NCBI RefSeq assembly: GCF_023349125.1
Contig: NZ_JAKIKT010000007.1
Span: 248,001 to 312,000, forward strand
Origin: Shewanella corallii
GTDB taxonomy: Bacteria; Pseudomonadota; Gammaproteobacteria; Enterobacterales; Shewanellaceae
DNA length: 64,000 nucleotides
Direction: 5' to 3'
Shown here: piece after piece, positions 16,533 through 24,258 of the stretch
How the letters are laid out: the number at the start of each line of letters is the position of its first letter
Position numbering within the stretch: the first letter of the stretch is position 1
Notes under the pieces: generated by a model
What the model was told of the DNA's origin: nothing
Database searches by the model: none
What the model saw: the letters and a program-made list of their open reading frames with translations, nothing else
Position numbers and translations under genes: made by a program

Positions 16533-17690
16533 ATGGATTTCAATCTCAACGAAGATCAACGTCAGTTTGCCGAGCTGGCCCGTCAGTTTGCAGCCGAAGA
16601 GCTGGCTCCCCACGCAGCGCGCTGGGATGAAGAACATCATTTCCCCAAGGACGTTATTCAAAAGGCCGGAGAGCTGGGCTTTTGCTCTCTGTACTCCCCG
16701 GAAAGCGAAGGCGGTATGGGCCTGAGTCGTCTTGATGCCGCCATTATTTTCGAAGAGCTGTCGATGGGTTGTACGGCGACCACTGCCATGCTGACCATCC
16801 ATAATATGGCCACCTGGATGATCACCACTTGGGGCAGCGAAAGCCTGCGCGGTGAGTGGAGCGAGGCCCTGACCACAGGCCAGAAGCTGGCATCTTACTG
16901 TTTGACTGAGCCTGGCTCAGGCAGTGACGCAGCCTCGTTACAGACCAAAGCGGTTCGCGACGGCGATGAGTATGTGATCTCCGGCTCCAAGATGTTTATC
17001 TCAGGCGCAGGTGACACTGAAATGCTGGTGGTGATGTGCCGCACCGGTGGTGAAGGTCCCAGAGGGATCTCTGCCATTGCCGTGCCTGCCGATGCTGCCG
17101 GTATTGTTTATGGCAAAGCTGAAGACAAGATGGGCTGGAACGCCCAGCCAACCCGTTTGGTGACTTTTGAAGAGGTACGTGTGCCTGTGGCCAACCTGCT
17201 GGGTGAAGAAGGCCAGGGTTTTACCTTCGCCATGAAGGGCCTGGATGGCGGTCGTATCAATATCGCCACCTGCTCTGTAGGCACTGCCCAGGCTGCACTT
17301 GAGCGTGCCACTGAATATATGCAGGAGCGTAAGCAGTTTGGTAAGCCTCTGGCGGCATTCCAGGCGCTGCAGTTCAAGCTGGCTGACATGGCGACTGAGC
17401 TGGTGGCAGCCCGTCAAATGGTACGTCTGGCTGCATTTAAGCTGGACTCGGGTGACGTGGAAGCGACCGCCTACTGCGCCATGGCTAAACGATTTGCCAC
17501 AGATGTGGGTTTCCAGGTGTGTGATGCTGCACTGCAGCTGCATGGTGGTTATGGTTATATCCGCGAATATCCGCTGGAGCGTCATTTCCGTGATGTGCGT
17601 GTACACCAGATCCTGGAAGGTACCAACGAGATTATGCGTCTGATCATCGCGCGCCGTCTGCTGGACGAGCATGTGGGTGAAATCAAGTAA
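16533..17690 (+). CDS. acyl-CoA dehydrogenase, probable isobutyryl/2-methylbutyryl-CoA dehydrogenase
   Basis: FAD enzyme that desaturates short branched-chain acyl-CoA and passes electrons to ETF. The 385-residue protein has YCLTEPGSGSDAASL (flavin loop, about 125-139). It also has GGRINIATCSVGTAQAAL and the C-terminal YPLERHFRDVRVHQILEGTNEI with the catalytic Glu in ILEGTNE. AGGAG lies upstream of the ATG. Its place between mmsA and a methacrylyl-CoA hydratase-type enzyme indicates the valine/isoleucine branch; it corresponds to Shewanella ivdC. Confidence 0.92.
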   Translation: MDFNLNEDQRQFAELARQFAAEELAPHAARWDEEHHFPKDVIQKAGELGFCSLYSPESEGGMGLSRLDAAIIFEELSMGCTATTAMLTIHNMATWMITTWGSESLRGEWSEALTTGQKLASYCLTEPGSGSDAASLQTKAVRDGDEYVISGSKMFISGAGDTEMLVVMCRTGGEGPRGISAIAVPADAAGIVYGKAEDKMGWNAQPTRLVTFEEVRVPVANLLGEEGQGFTFAMKGLDGGRINIATCSVGTAQAALERATEYMQERKQFGKPLAAFQALQFKLADMATELVAARQMVRLAAFKLDSGDVEATAYCAMAKRFATDVGFQVCDAALQLHGGYGYIREYPLERHFRDVRVHQILEGTNEIMRLIIARRLLDEHVGEIK

Positions 17691-17833
17691 GGCACTGACT
17701 CTATTCGCTCCCACTGACGCCACATGCCATAAGCACAGGGCTACAAGCTAAGCGGCATAAGCATCAGGGGAGCTGTTGATTTACAGCGCAGCACTGCACA
17801 ACAGCAAAGCCACGAATTCGAAGGAAAGGAATA

Positions 17834-18607
17834 ATGACTCAACTGATTGAACGTATCGAAGGCAACACTGCCATTCTCACCATCAGTAACCCGCCGGCCA
17901 ACACCTGGACACAGGAAGGTCTGTATAACCTGCGTGACAAAATTCTGGAGCTGGATGCAGATCCGGAAATCTACGCCCTGGTGCTGACAGGTGAGGGGGA
18001 GAAGTTCTTCTCTGCTGGTGCAGACCTAAAGTTGTTTGCCGATGGCGACAAAGGTAATGCAGCCACTATGGCCATGGCTTTCGGTGAAGCATTCGAAACC
18101 CTGAGTGCATTCCGTGGCGTGTCTATCGCTGCGATCAATGGTTATGCCATGGGTGGCGGTCTGGAAGTTGCCCTGGCCTGTGATATCCGTATCGCTGAGT
18201 CTCAGTCTCAGATGGCATTGCCAGAGGCTACAGTAGGCCTGCTGCCATGCGCAGGTGGTACTCAGAATCTGACTGCTCTGGTGGGCGAAGGTTGGGCCAA
18301 GCGCATGATTTTGTGTGGTGAGCGCATCAAGGCTGACAAAGCACACAGCATCGGCCTGGTGGAAGAAGTGGTTGAAACCGGCAAGGCACTGGAAACGGCC
18401 ATTGAACTGGCGGCCAAAGTCGCCAACCAGAGCCCATCCAGTGTGGCTGTGTGTAAGCAGCTGATCCAGGCGGGTCGCGCAATGCCTCGTACTCAGGCGC
18501 TGCCATTGGAGCGTGAACTGTTTATCGGCCTGTTCGATACCGAAGATCAGGCGGAAGGGGTGAATGCTTTCCTTGAAAAGCGTAAGCCAGAGTGGAAGAA
18601 CGCATAA
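17834..18607 (+). CDS. enoyl-CoA hydratase (methacrylyl/tiglyl-CoA hydratase)
   Basis: Hydrates the 2-enoyl-CoA made by the preceding dehydrogenase. The 257-residue crotonase-fold protein has FFSAGADLKLFADGD (oxyanion hole, about 56-70) and INGYAMGGGLEVALACD with the second oxyanion Gly. The catalytic region is PEATVGLLPCAGGTQ. AAGGAAAGGA precedes the ATG. The next gene is another crotonase homologue with a different reaction. Corresponds to Shewanella ivdD. Confidence 0.92.
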   Translation: MTQLIERIEGNTAILTISNPPANTWTQEGLYNLRDKILELDADPEIYALVLTGEGEKFFSAGADLKLFADGDKGNAATMAMAFGEAFETLSAFRGVSIAAINGYAMGGGLEVALACDIRIAESQSQMALPEATVGLLPCAGGTQNLTALVGEGWAKRMILCGERIKADKAHSIGLVEEVVETGKALETAIELAAKVANQSPSSVAVCKQLIQAGRAMPRTQALPLERELFIGLFDTEDQAEGVNAFLEKRKPEWKNA

Positions 18608-18617
18608 GGGGTTGAAC

Positions 18618-19742
18618 ATGGATAAAGTAGTATTTCAAACCCTGGGGTGTGAAGGCAGCAAGCAGATAGGCATTGCTACATTGAACGTTGAGAAAGCGCT
18701 GAATGCGCTGGATCTGGATATGGTACGTCTACTTAAGGCGCAGCTGGAAGCCTGGCGCGAACAGGATGAAATTGTCTGTGTCGTGCTTGATGGTGCCGGT
18801 GAGAAGGCCTTTTGTGCCGGTGGTGATGTGCGGGCGATTACCGAAGCATCCCGCGCTAACCCGGGTGAGATAGCGCCTGAAGCCCAAACCTTTTTTACCG
18901 AGGAATACCAGCTGGATTACCTCATTCATACTCTGGGTAAACCAGTGATGGTGTGGGGTGACGGTATTGTGATGGGCGGTGGCCTGGGACTGATGGCCGG
19001 TGCCAGCCACAGAGTGGTTACCCAGACCTCCCGAATTGCCATGCCTGAGGTCACCATAGGCCTGTATCCGGATGTGGGTGGCAGTTTCTTTCTCAATCGT
19101 ATGCCGGGTAGAACCGGGCTATTTTTGGGGCTGACCGGTTACAACATGAATGGCGCTGATGCCCTGTATGTGGATCTGGCCAACTTTGCCATCGACAGAG
19201 ACAACAAAGAACCTTTGTGGGACGCATTGGCTGAAGTTCACTGGCAGGATGATGCCAATACCAACCATGATCTGCTGAGTCAGGTACTCAATGGTTTCAG
19301 CGATGACAATATTGCCGACAACAGCCGTCTTAAGGCGCATCAGGCGCGTATTGATGAGCTGATGGCCGGCTCTCTGGCTGACATTCACTCCTGTCTGTCG
19401 GCGCTGGATGATACCCATTTACAAGAGCGCGGCGAGGCATGGCTTGGGCGCGCAAGAGATACATTCCTGGCCGGCAGTCCGCTGAGTTGGAATTTGATTG
19501 AAGCTCAGATGCAACTGGGTACCGAGATGGAGCTGGCGGACTGTTTCCGCATGGAGCTGGGCTGGAGCGTTAACTGTTGTGCTCACGGAGATTTCTGTGA
19601 AGGCGTGCGTGCTTTGCTGCTGGATAAAGACAGAAACCCACAGTGGCAGTTTGCATCTCTGGAAGCGGTGACTCAGGAGGCGATGGATAAGCTGATGACT
19701 TCCCCCTGGGATGAGGCGTCCCATCCACTGAATACGCTCTGA
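18618..19742 (+). CDS. 3-hydroxyisobutyryl-CoA hydrolase
   Basis: Releases free 3-hydroxyisobutyrate from its CoA ester in valine degradation. This removes toxic methacrylyl-CoA equivalents. The 374-residue crotonase-fold protein has AFCAGGDVRAI (oxyanion hole), WGDGIVMGGGLGLMAGASHRV and the hydrolase signature MPEVTIGLYPDVGGSFFLNRMPG (residues about 140-162). Its C-terminal extension, about 110 residues longer than plain hydratases, is typical of HIBCH. ATG at 18618 follows AAGGGGTTGAAC, ten bases after the previous stop. Corresponds to ivdE. Confidence 0.93.
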   Translation: MDKVVFQTLGCEGSKQIGIATLNVEKALNALDLDMVRLLKAQLEAWREQDEIVCVVLDGAGEKAFCAGGDVRAITEASRANPGEIAPEAQTFFTEEYQLDYLIHTLGKPVMVWGDGIVMGGGLGLMAGASHRVVTQTSRIAMPEVTIGLYPDVGGSFFLNRMPGRTGLFLGLTGYNMNGADALYVDLANFAIDRDNKEPLWDALAEVHWQDDANTNHDLLSQVLNGFSDDNIADNSRLKAHQARIDELMAGSLADIHSCLSALDDTHLQERGEAWLGRARDTFLAGSPLSWNLIEAQMQLGTEMELADCFRMELGWSVNCCAHGDFCEGVRALLLDKDRNPQWQFASLEAVTQEAMDKLMTSPWDEASHPLNTL

Positions 19743-19743
19743 A

Positions 19744-19802
19744 TATCCTCTGACCAGAGGAGATAATTTGCCTTTGGCGCGAACATCACGAGTTTGCGCC
19801 AA
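19744..19802 (+). repeat. intercistronic hairpins upstream of mmsB
   Basis: CCTCTG-AC-CAGAGG, and TTGGCGC / GCGCCAA about 15 bases apart, fill the 90-bp gap between the hydrolase and mmsB. Confidence 0.55.
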
Positions 19803-19832
19803 TCACATGGAAGATAAATAAGGAGAGCCCAA

Positions 19833-20756
19833 ATGGCGACAGTAGCATTTATTGGTTTGGGTAATATGGGTGGGCCTATGGCGGCCAACCTGGTTAAAGC
19901 CGGTATGACAGTCACAGGTTTTGATCTTAACCCTGCTGCATTAAAGGCCCTGACTGATATTGGTGGTCTGAGTGCCAACACTGCCTGTGGCGCGGCTGCG
20001 GCGGCAGACATTGTCATTACCATGTTGCCTGCAGGCAAGCACGTACGCAGTCTCTACATTGGTAATAATGACCAAAAAGGTATTCTGGATGTCGTGGGTA
20101 AAGATACCCTGCTGATCGATTGCTCCACCATAGATGCGGACAGCGCCCGCACAGTGGCGGCAGCAGCTGCAGACAAAGGGCTTGAGTTTATCGACGCGCC
20201 GGTATCCGGTGGCACAGCCGGTGCGGCCGCGGGTACCCTGACATTTATCTGCGGCGGCAGCGACAAAGCCTTTGAGCAGGCCAAAACTGTGCTGGATGTC
20301 ATGGGCGCCAATATCTTCCATGCCGGAGGCGCAGGTGCAGGGCAGATTGCCAAGATCTGCAACAATATGCTGCTGTCTGTACTCATGGTTGGTACCAGTG
20401 AAGCTCTGTCGATGGGAATCGATAATGGCTTGGATCCCAAGGTGTTATCCGACATCATGAAGGTCAGCAGTGGTGGCAATTGGACGCTGGATAAATATAA
20501 TCCCTGCCCAGGGGTGATGGACGCTGTACCATCATCTAAAGGTTATCAGGGTGGCTTTATGGTGGATCTTATGGTGAAAGATCTCGGGTTGGCGATGGAT
20601 GCAGCGCTTTCCAGTCAATCCAGTACACCTATGGGGGCACTGGCCCGCAGCCTGTATGTTAGTCACGCCAAGGGCGGCACTAAGCCCGGTGAAAACGGCA
20701 AGCGGGATTTCTCCAGTATTTTTGAACAGTTTGCAGTGCCTGCCAACGACGAATAA
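19833..20756 (+). CDS. mmsB: 3-hydroxyisobutyrate dehydrogenase
   Basis: Oxidises 3-hydroxyisobutyrate to methylmalonate semialdehyde with NAD, feeding MmsA. The 307-residue beta-hydroxyacid dehydrogenase has FIGLGNMGGPMAANLVKAG (residues 5-23, Rossmann loop and signature). The substrate loop is DAPVSGGTAGAAAGTLTF, and the catalytic Lys is in GAGQIAKICNNMLL. AGGAGAG precedes the ATG. Corresponds to ivdF. Confidence 0.95.
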   Translation: MATVAFIGLGNMGGPMAANLVKAGMTVTGFDLNPAALKALTDIGGLSANTACGAAAAADIVITMLPAGKHVRSLYIGNNDQKGILDVVGKDTLLIDCSTIDADSARTVAAAAADKGLEFIDAPVSGGTAGAAAGTLTFICGGSDKAFEQAKTVLDVMGANIFHAGGAGAGQIAKICNNMLLSVLMVGTSEALSMGIDNGLDPKVLSDIMKVSSGGNWTLDKYNPCPGVMDAVPSSKGYQGGFMVDLMVKDLGLAMDAALSSQSSTPMGALARSLYVSHAKGGTKPGENGKRDFSSIFEQFAVPANDE

Positions 20757-20789
20757 GCCGAATTACGTACAAGAATTGAGGATAAGTGG

Positions 20790-21557
20790 ATGGATTTAAA
20801 AGATAAGGTGGTCGTCATTACGGGTGGCGCAGGTGGTTTGGGTCTGGCCATGGCTCAGGAGTTTGCGGCGGCCGGTGCCCGCCTGGCACTTATCGATGTC
20901 GATCAGGACAAACTGGAGCGTGCTTGTGCCGATATGGGTGGCAGTTTCCCTCAGACTGAAGTTCAGGGCTATGCACTGGATATCACAGACGAGGAAGATG
21001 TAGTTGCCGGTTTCCAGTATATTCTGGAAGACTTGGGCCAGGTCAACGTGCTGGTTAACAACGCGGGTATCCTGCGTGATGGCATGCTGCTGAAGGCCAA
21101 AGAAGGTCAGGTCACTGACCGTATGTCTCTGGCTCAGTTCCAGTCTGTTATCAATGTGAACCTGACCGGCAGCTTCCTGTGTGGTCGTGAAGCGGCTGCC
21201 GCCATGATCACCTCAAAGCAGCAGGGCATCATCATCAATATCTCCAGTCTGGCCCGCGCCGGTAATATGGGACAGAGCAACTATGCAGCCTCCAAGGCCG
21301 GTGTCGCTGCCATGTCCGTAGGCTGGGCCAAAGAGCTGGCTCGCCATGGTATTCGCAGCGTCGCAGTTGCGCCGGGCGTGATTGAAACCGAAATGACAGC
21401 GGCCATGAAGCCGGAAGCGCTGGAGCGTCTGGAGAAGATGGTACCTGTTGGTCGTTTGGGTAAGCCGGAAGAAGTGGCTAAGACTGTGATGTTTGCGGTA
21501 GAGAATGATTACATCAATGGACGTATCCTGGAAGTCGACGGCGGCATCCGTTTGTAA
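20790..21557 (+). CDS. SDR-type 3-hydroxyacyl-CoA dehydrogenase (probable 2-methyl-3-hydroxybutyryl-CoA dehydrogenase)
   Basis: NAD-dependent SDR oxidising 2-methyl-3-hydroxybutyryl-CoA to 2-methylacetoacetyl-CoA, the substrate of the thiolase at the head of the operon. The 255-residue protein has TGGAGGLGLAMA (11-22), NNAGILRDGML, catalytic Ser in INISSLA and YAASKAGV. A weak GAGGATAAGTGG ribosome site precedes the ATG. It is the last of seven genes and corresponds to ivdG. The substrate is inferred from position. Confidence 0.88.
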   Translation: MDLKDKVVVITGGAGGLGLAMAQEFAAAGARLALIDVDQDKLERACADMGGSFPQTEVQGYALDITDEEDVVAGFQYILEDLGQVNVLVNNAGILRDGMLLKAKEGQVTDRMSLAQFQSVINVNLTGSFLCGREAAAAMITSKQQGIIINISSLARAGNMGQSNYAASKAGVAAMSVGWAKELARHGIRSVAVAPGVIETEMTAAMKPEALERLEKMVPVGRLGKPEEVAKTVMFAVENDYINGRILEVDGGIRL

Positions 21558-21574
21558 GGGGTGGTGTCATGGGT

Positions 21575-21715
21575 TGAGCAGGGCGTCTTTTCTTCCCCAA
21601 CGGCATTGCCGCTTCTCGTGTAGGTGAACTACACGTCGGCGCGGCGGCTTTGTTGGAAAAAGAAAATTCACTCCTGCCATTGGCTGTGAGTCAGCAACGC
21701 CCATGTCAGAAAAAG
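21575..21715. repeat. hairpin-rich repeat-like segment after the branched-chain operon
   Basis: A non-coding block centred on CGTGTAG-GTGAA-CTACACG (21617-21635). It is enclosed by further GC-rich complementary stretches and outer CCAAC (21597-21601) / GTTGG (21652-21656). It resembles, from memory, an intergenic sequence that recurs in Alteromonadales genomes. Only one copy is in this window, so repeat status is unproven. A 67-codon frame through it on the - strand is not believed. Confidence 0.4.
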
Positions 21716-21743
21716 AAATGCCCGGACACTCCGGGCATTTTTG
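21716..21743. terminator. bidirectional terminator between the ivd operon and the 5'-nucleotidase gene
   Basis: AAATGCCCGG / CCGGGCATTT, 10-bp perfect stem with loop ACACT, followed by TTTG on + and a TTTC run on -. Confidence 0.9.
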
Positions 21744-21811
21744 TGTTTGCTGTTTTAATGGGGTAACCAACTTAGGGATAAGTTACTTTGTGCTGAAAGG
21801 GATATAATGCT

Positions 21812-22825
21812 TTAATCTGCTGGAGCTTCAGCGTTCTGCTTAATTGTCTTGTTAGCTTTACGCTTCTCTATAAGTTCCTTCAATGGAGAGTTGCTTGGAT
21901 AAAGAACCTTTGCACTAGGAACATCTCCTGAGGCTGGGTCAAGGTGAGAATCTTGGTCATCAAAAAAGATGTGTGGCTTAAATGCCTTCAGGAATCTACT
22001 CTTTTGAAGTCCTCCGAGAAAGAAAGCTTGATCAATATAGACATTCCAAGCTCTCATTGTTTTTATAACTCTCATCTCAGCTGGACTATTTCTTGCCGTC
22101 ATAATAGCAAGTTTGACGGGGGAATATTCTATCCTTCCAGGTAGCCTTTCTTGTACTTTTGATAGCTTCTTCAGCAAGTTGGCATATGGTCCTTCTTGTA
22201 ACGGAACATCCTGGTGCTCATCTTCCTTGCTCCAGAATGTTTCTAAGCCCTCAGTTTGATTTACAATCTCACTTGCCTCACTAAATATTACGGCATCGGC
22301 ATCAAATGCAAATCTAACTTGGCTTTCGTCCAAGCTTTGTCCATTGCTCGGTGGCTCTTTAACTAGTGCCGCAGCACAAACACCACTATCAATAACCTCT
22401 TGAGCATCTTCTTCGTTTGTTGTTAAGAAGAGATCTACATAAAAAGCGTCGAGATAACTTGAGCTTTTTTCTCCTGCAGTAAAAGCTGAGCTAGTTATCG
22501 GCAACTCTCTGCGACGAATCTCCTTTAACACTCTAAAACCTGTTTCGGGACTATTTCTAGAGATGACCACAACTTCAACGATCGGACCTTTTGAACATTC
22601 TTGTTGATGAGAGTTAAGGTTTAACAATGAGCGAACTAATGGCATTCCTGTTCCGTCATCTAACTCTTCATTCTCTTTCTCGAGCATATAAGTGCGATAC
22701 TCATCAATTGCGGTATCTGGATCAGATTCATATTTTTGCTTGAAAACTTTATCAGCCTCAGAAAGATCAAAAAGTGCAGTTGCAGAAACTCCTACAACTA
22801 AAGTTTCGTTTAATTCAATTGGCAT
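21812..22825 (-). CDS. cytosolic-type 5'-nucleotidase (NT5C1-like, PF06189)
   Basis: Predicted hydrolase of nucleoside 5'-monophosphates. The 337-residue protein has the family blocks VVGVSATALFDLSEAD (9-24) and VEVVVISRNSPETGFRVL. It also has SYLDAFYVDLFLTTNEED, VRFAFDADAVIFSEASE and LAIMTARNSPAEMRVIKTMRAW, with IFFDDQDSH near the end. The repeated 'SRNSP / TARNSP' pair is characteristic. The GGAGGGG ribosome site lies just after a probable attC boundary. Base composition is more AT-rich than the operon to its left. The gene is probably the cassette downstream of the attC-like site, although no second attC was found after its stop. Confidence 0.85.
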   Translation of the reverse strand: MPIELNETLVVGVSATALFDLSEADKVFKQKYESDPDTAIDEYRTYMLEKENEELDDGTGMPLVRSLLNLNSHQQECSKGPIVEVVVISRNSPETGFRVLKEIRRRELPITSSAFTAGEKSSSYLDAFYVDLFLTTNEEDAQEVIDSGVCAAALVKEPPSNGQSLDESQVRFAFDADAVIFSEASEIVNQTEGLETFWSKEDEHQDVPLQEGPYANLLKKLSKVQERLPGRIEYSPVKLAIMTARNSPAEMRVIKTMRAWNVYIDQAFFLGGLQKSRFLKAFKPHIFFDDQDSHLDPASGDVPSAKVLYPSNSPLKELIEKRKANKTIKQNAEAPAD

Positions 22826-22847
22826 ATCCCCTCCTTGGTAAGCTAAC

Positions 22848-22918
22848 GCCCAACATAAAGAGCCGGAGCGCAGCGATGGTCCGAGCCCGAAGGGCGATTT
22901 TTAATGTTTTTGTTATAT
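22848..22918 (-). other. attC-like integron recombination site
   Basis: Read on the - strand, 71 bp run from R'' ATATAAC (22918-22912) to R' GTTGGGC (22854-22848), with R' continuing as GTTGGGCGTTAG, a typical cassette junction. The interior is imperfectly self-complementary (CATTAAA against TTTATG at the base of the stem, with GC-rich inner arms). The decisive point is that R'' ATATAAC is the exact reverse complement of GTTATAT at 23224-23218, just upstream of the gene between them. This is expected when a cassette integrated by its own core site. Confidence 0.6.
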
Positions 22919-23223
22919 GTAATTACAAGCGCTTCCGATCCTTCAGGTAATACTTGACAGCAAGGAACCAGAAAGATAATAGAGTTATCAAAGCTAACTT
23001 GTCGTATTTGCGGAGAATTTTTTCAGAAATCACAATTTCTAGAGCTTTAAAGTGTCCATGCAGTTCAAAGTTAGATAAAAGGTAGCTTCCAAAAGTATCT
23101 ATAGCAATATAGAAAATAACACCCATGAACAATGCCCACTGCGTTCGTCTCGACAATGCTAGAACATACAAAAATTCGGCTAACCAATTAGGCATAGAGT
23201 TTCCTTACTCTTGGGACATATAA
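22854..23223 (-). mobile_element. putative integron gene cassette (about 370 bp)
   Basis: On the - strand the unit begins TTATATG after a G at 23224. It carries one short gene (23195-22923) and ends at the G of GTTGGGC in the attC-like site. One gene tightly packed against its attC is the classic cassette layout. No integrase and no complete array are visible, so it may be a solitary cassette. Confidence 0.5.
22923..23195 (-). CDS. hypothetical small membrane protein (cassette gene)
   Basis: A 90-residue protein with two predicted membrane segments: about 15-40 (TQWALFMGVIFYIAIDTFGSY) and about 68-82 (LALITLLSFWFLAVKYYL). Between them is a charged loop, and the tail is basic (KDRKRL). No family was recognised. 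Its stop codon lies five bases before the attC-like site. AAGGAAAC precedes the ATG. Codons are AT-rich, as in many cassette genes. Confidence 0.6.
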   Translation of the reverse strand: MPNWLAEFLYVLALSRRTQWALFMGVIFYIAIDTFGSYLLSNFELHGHFKALEIVISEKILRKYDKLALITLLSFWFLAVKYYLKDRKRL

Positions 23224-23224
23224 C

Positions 23225-23622
23225 ATTTTAATAATTAGAACGCCTGCTTATCCATTTTTGCGCTACCACGCTATTCATCCGTCTTAGCTACAAAATCAGC
23301 TACTTAAAGTATCTATAGATAGATAAGTTTACGGACAAATCGAGACGTCTTGTTATCTCGCCACACCAGTCACGCTTATTGGACAAACGTTATCAGCAAT
23401 AGACTGAAAAATCGACAGTTTTTAGCTAAGCAGCAGATAAATGAGAATGTGCCGTGTGCGATAACAGGAGTCGTTTTCTGTTACCTCCGATCTAACGGGA
23501 TAACCTACTCGTATCGGCAACTTAGGAACATTAGCCTGAGGTGAGGGTCTTGCCTCTGTCCGTTCTCCCAAGGCATAGTCGGTAGCTGCATTTGCAAAGA
23601 CATAAGCATTCAAGGAACCCTG
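23225..23622. other. intergenic region without convincing genes
   Basis: About 400 bp. Two frames of just over 60 codons exist, but neither has a ribosome site or recognisable sequence. The AT-rich start (23225-23340) lies immediately beyond the cassette boundary. It does not show a second complete attC. Confidence 0.45.
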
Positions 23623-24111
23623 ATGTCACCCAAGTTGAAATGGACCATTAAAGGTCGGCTCGAGATTGTTTATACCGGAACTCTTAAGTCGATGGAGCGA
23701 TATACCGGCTATGCCCGTTTGTTCCATGGCGATAATCTTTATGGCGAAGGGGAGTGTATTGACGGCGTGAAGGTAGGGCCCTGGAAGCACTACCATGCTG
23801 ACGGACAGTTGATGCAGGAATGTACCTACAACAGTAAGGGCAAGGAGGAAGGGGTTTGTCGCCACTATCAGGCCAATGGTCAACTCTCCTCTGAGGAATG
23901 GTTCTTGAGCGGAAAGCTGGATGGTGAATGCCGAACCTGGTATGAGGATGGAGCGCTCAGCTCCCTTTGCCAACATGATAACGGAAAGCGCCTGGAGTCT
24001 CGGGAGTATTATCCCAACGGAGCGTTGCGCATGGTGATGCAGTTTGAGAATGACAAGTTCAAAAGTGAGACTTGGTACCGTGAAGACGGCAGTCTGTGGC
24101 GGCAAACTTAG
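23623..24111 (+). CDS. MORN-repeat (YwqK-like) protein
   Basis: A 162-residue protein made of about five MORN_2-type repeats, each with a G-x-W/C-x-x-Y/W-x-x-x-G pattern. Examples are GPWKHYHADGQLMQE, GVCRHYQANGQLSSE, GECRTWYEDGALSS and SREYYPNGALRMV. Such proteins are often annotated 'toxin-antitoxin system YwqK family antitoxin', with little functional support. No signal peptide is seen. AAGGAACCC precedes the ATG. The last 36 codons and the 36 bp after the stop recur at 25962-26068, on the far side of the next two genes. Confidence 0.8.
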   Translation: MSPKLKWTIKGRLEIVYTGTLKSMERYTGYARLFHGDNLYGEGECIDGVKVGPWKHYHADGQLMQECTYNSKGKEEGVCRHYQANGQLSSEEWFLSGKLDGECRTWYEDGALSSLCQHDNGKRLESREYYPNGALRMVMQFENDKFKSETWYREDGSLWRQT

Positions 24112-24147
24112 GCTAACCCCTCTATCTGATTGAAGATTAGTTACGCA
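24020..24147 (+). repeat. direct repeat, copy 1 (3' end of MORN gene)
   Basis: Bases 24040-24147 are identical to 25961-26068 (108 bp) and the 20 bases before are about 80% identical. The repeat spans the last codons, the stop and 36 bp of downstream sequence. Confidence 0.95.
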
Positions 24148-24258
24148 GAATACTGAATGTTGTCCTCGACTCTGATGGTGAGAGATATCTTCGAGGCGTT
24201 GGAGGGACCATGCCGACTCTCCGTGGATATGGAAAAAGTTTGGTCACTCTTTGGAATA

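Noticed and set aside
17001..17723. 240-codon antisense frame opposite the acyl-CoA dehydrogenase
   Set aside because: Shadow of a conserved gene; no similarity or start signal of its own.
21567..21770. 67-codon - strand frame in the hairpin repeat
   Set aside because: Runs through strong hairpins and a terminator; no ribosome site; such frames arise from the repeat sequence itself.
23225..23400. Second attC site upstream of the putative cassette
   Set aside because: Only the GTTATAT core is present; no convincing partner R'' or stem was found within 130 bp.
23350..23613. Two frames of about 60 codons, one on each strand, in the gap before the MORN gene
   Set aside because: No ribosome sites, no recognisable protein features, overlapping each other.
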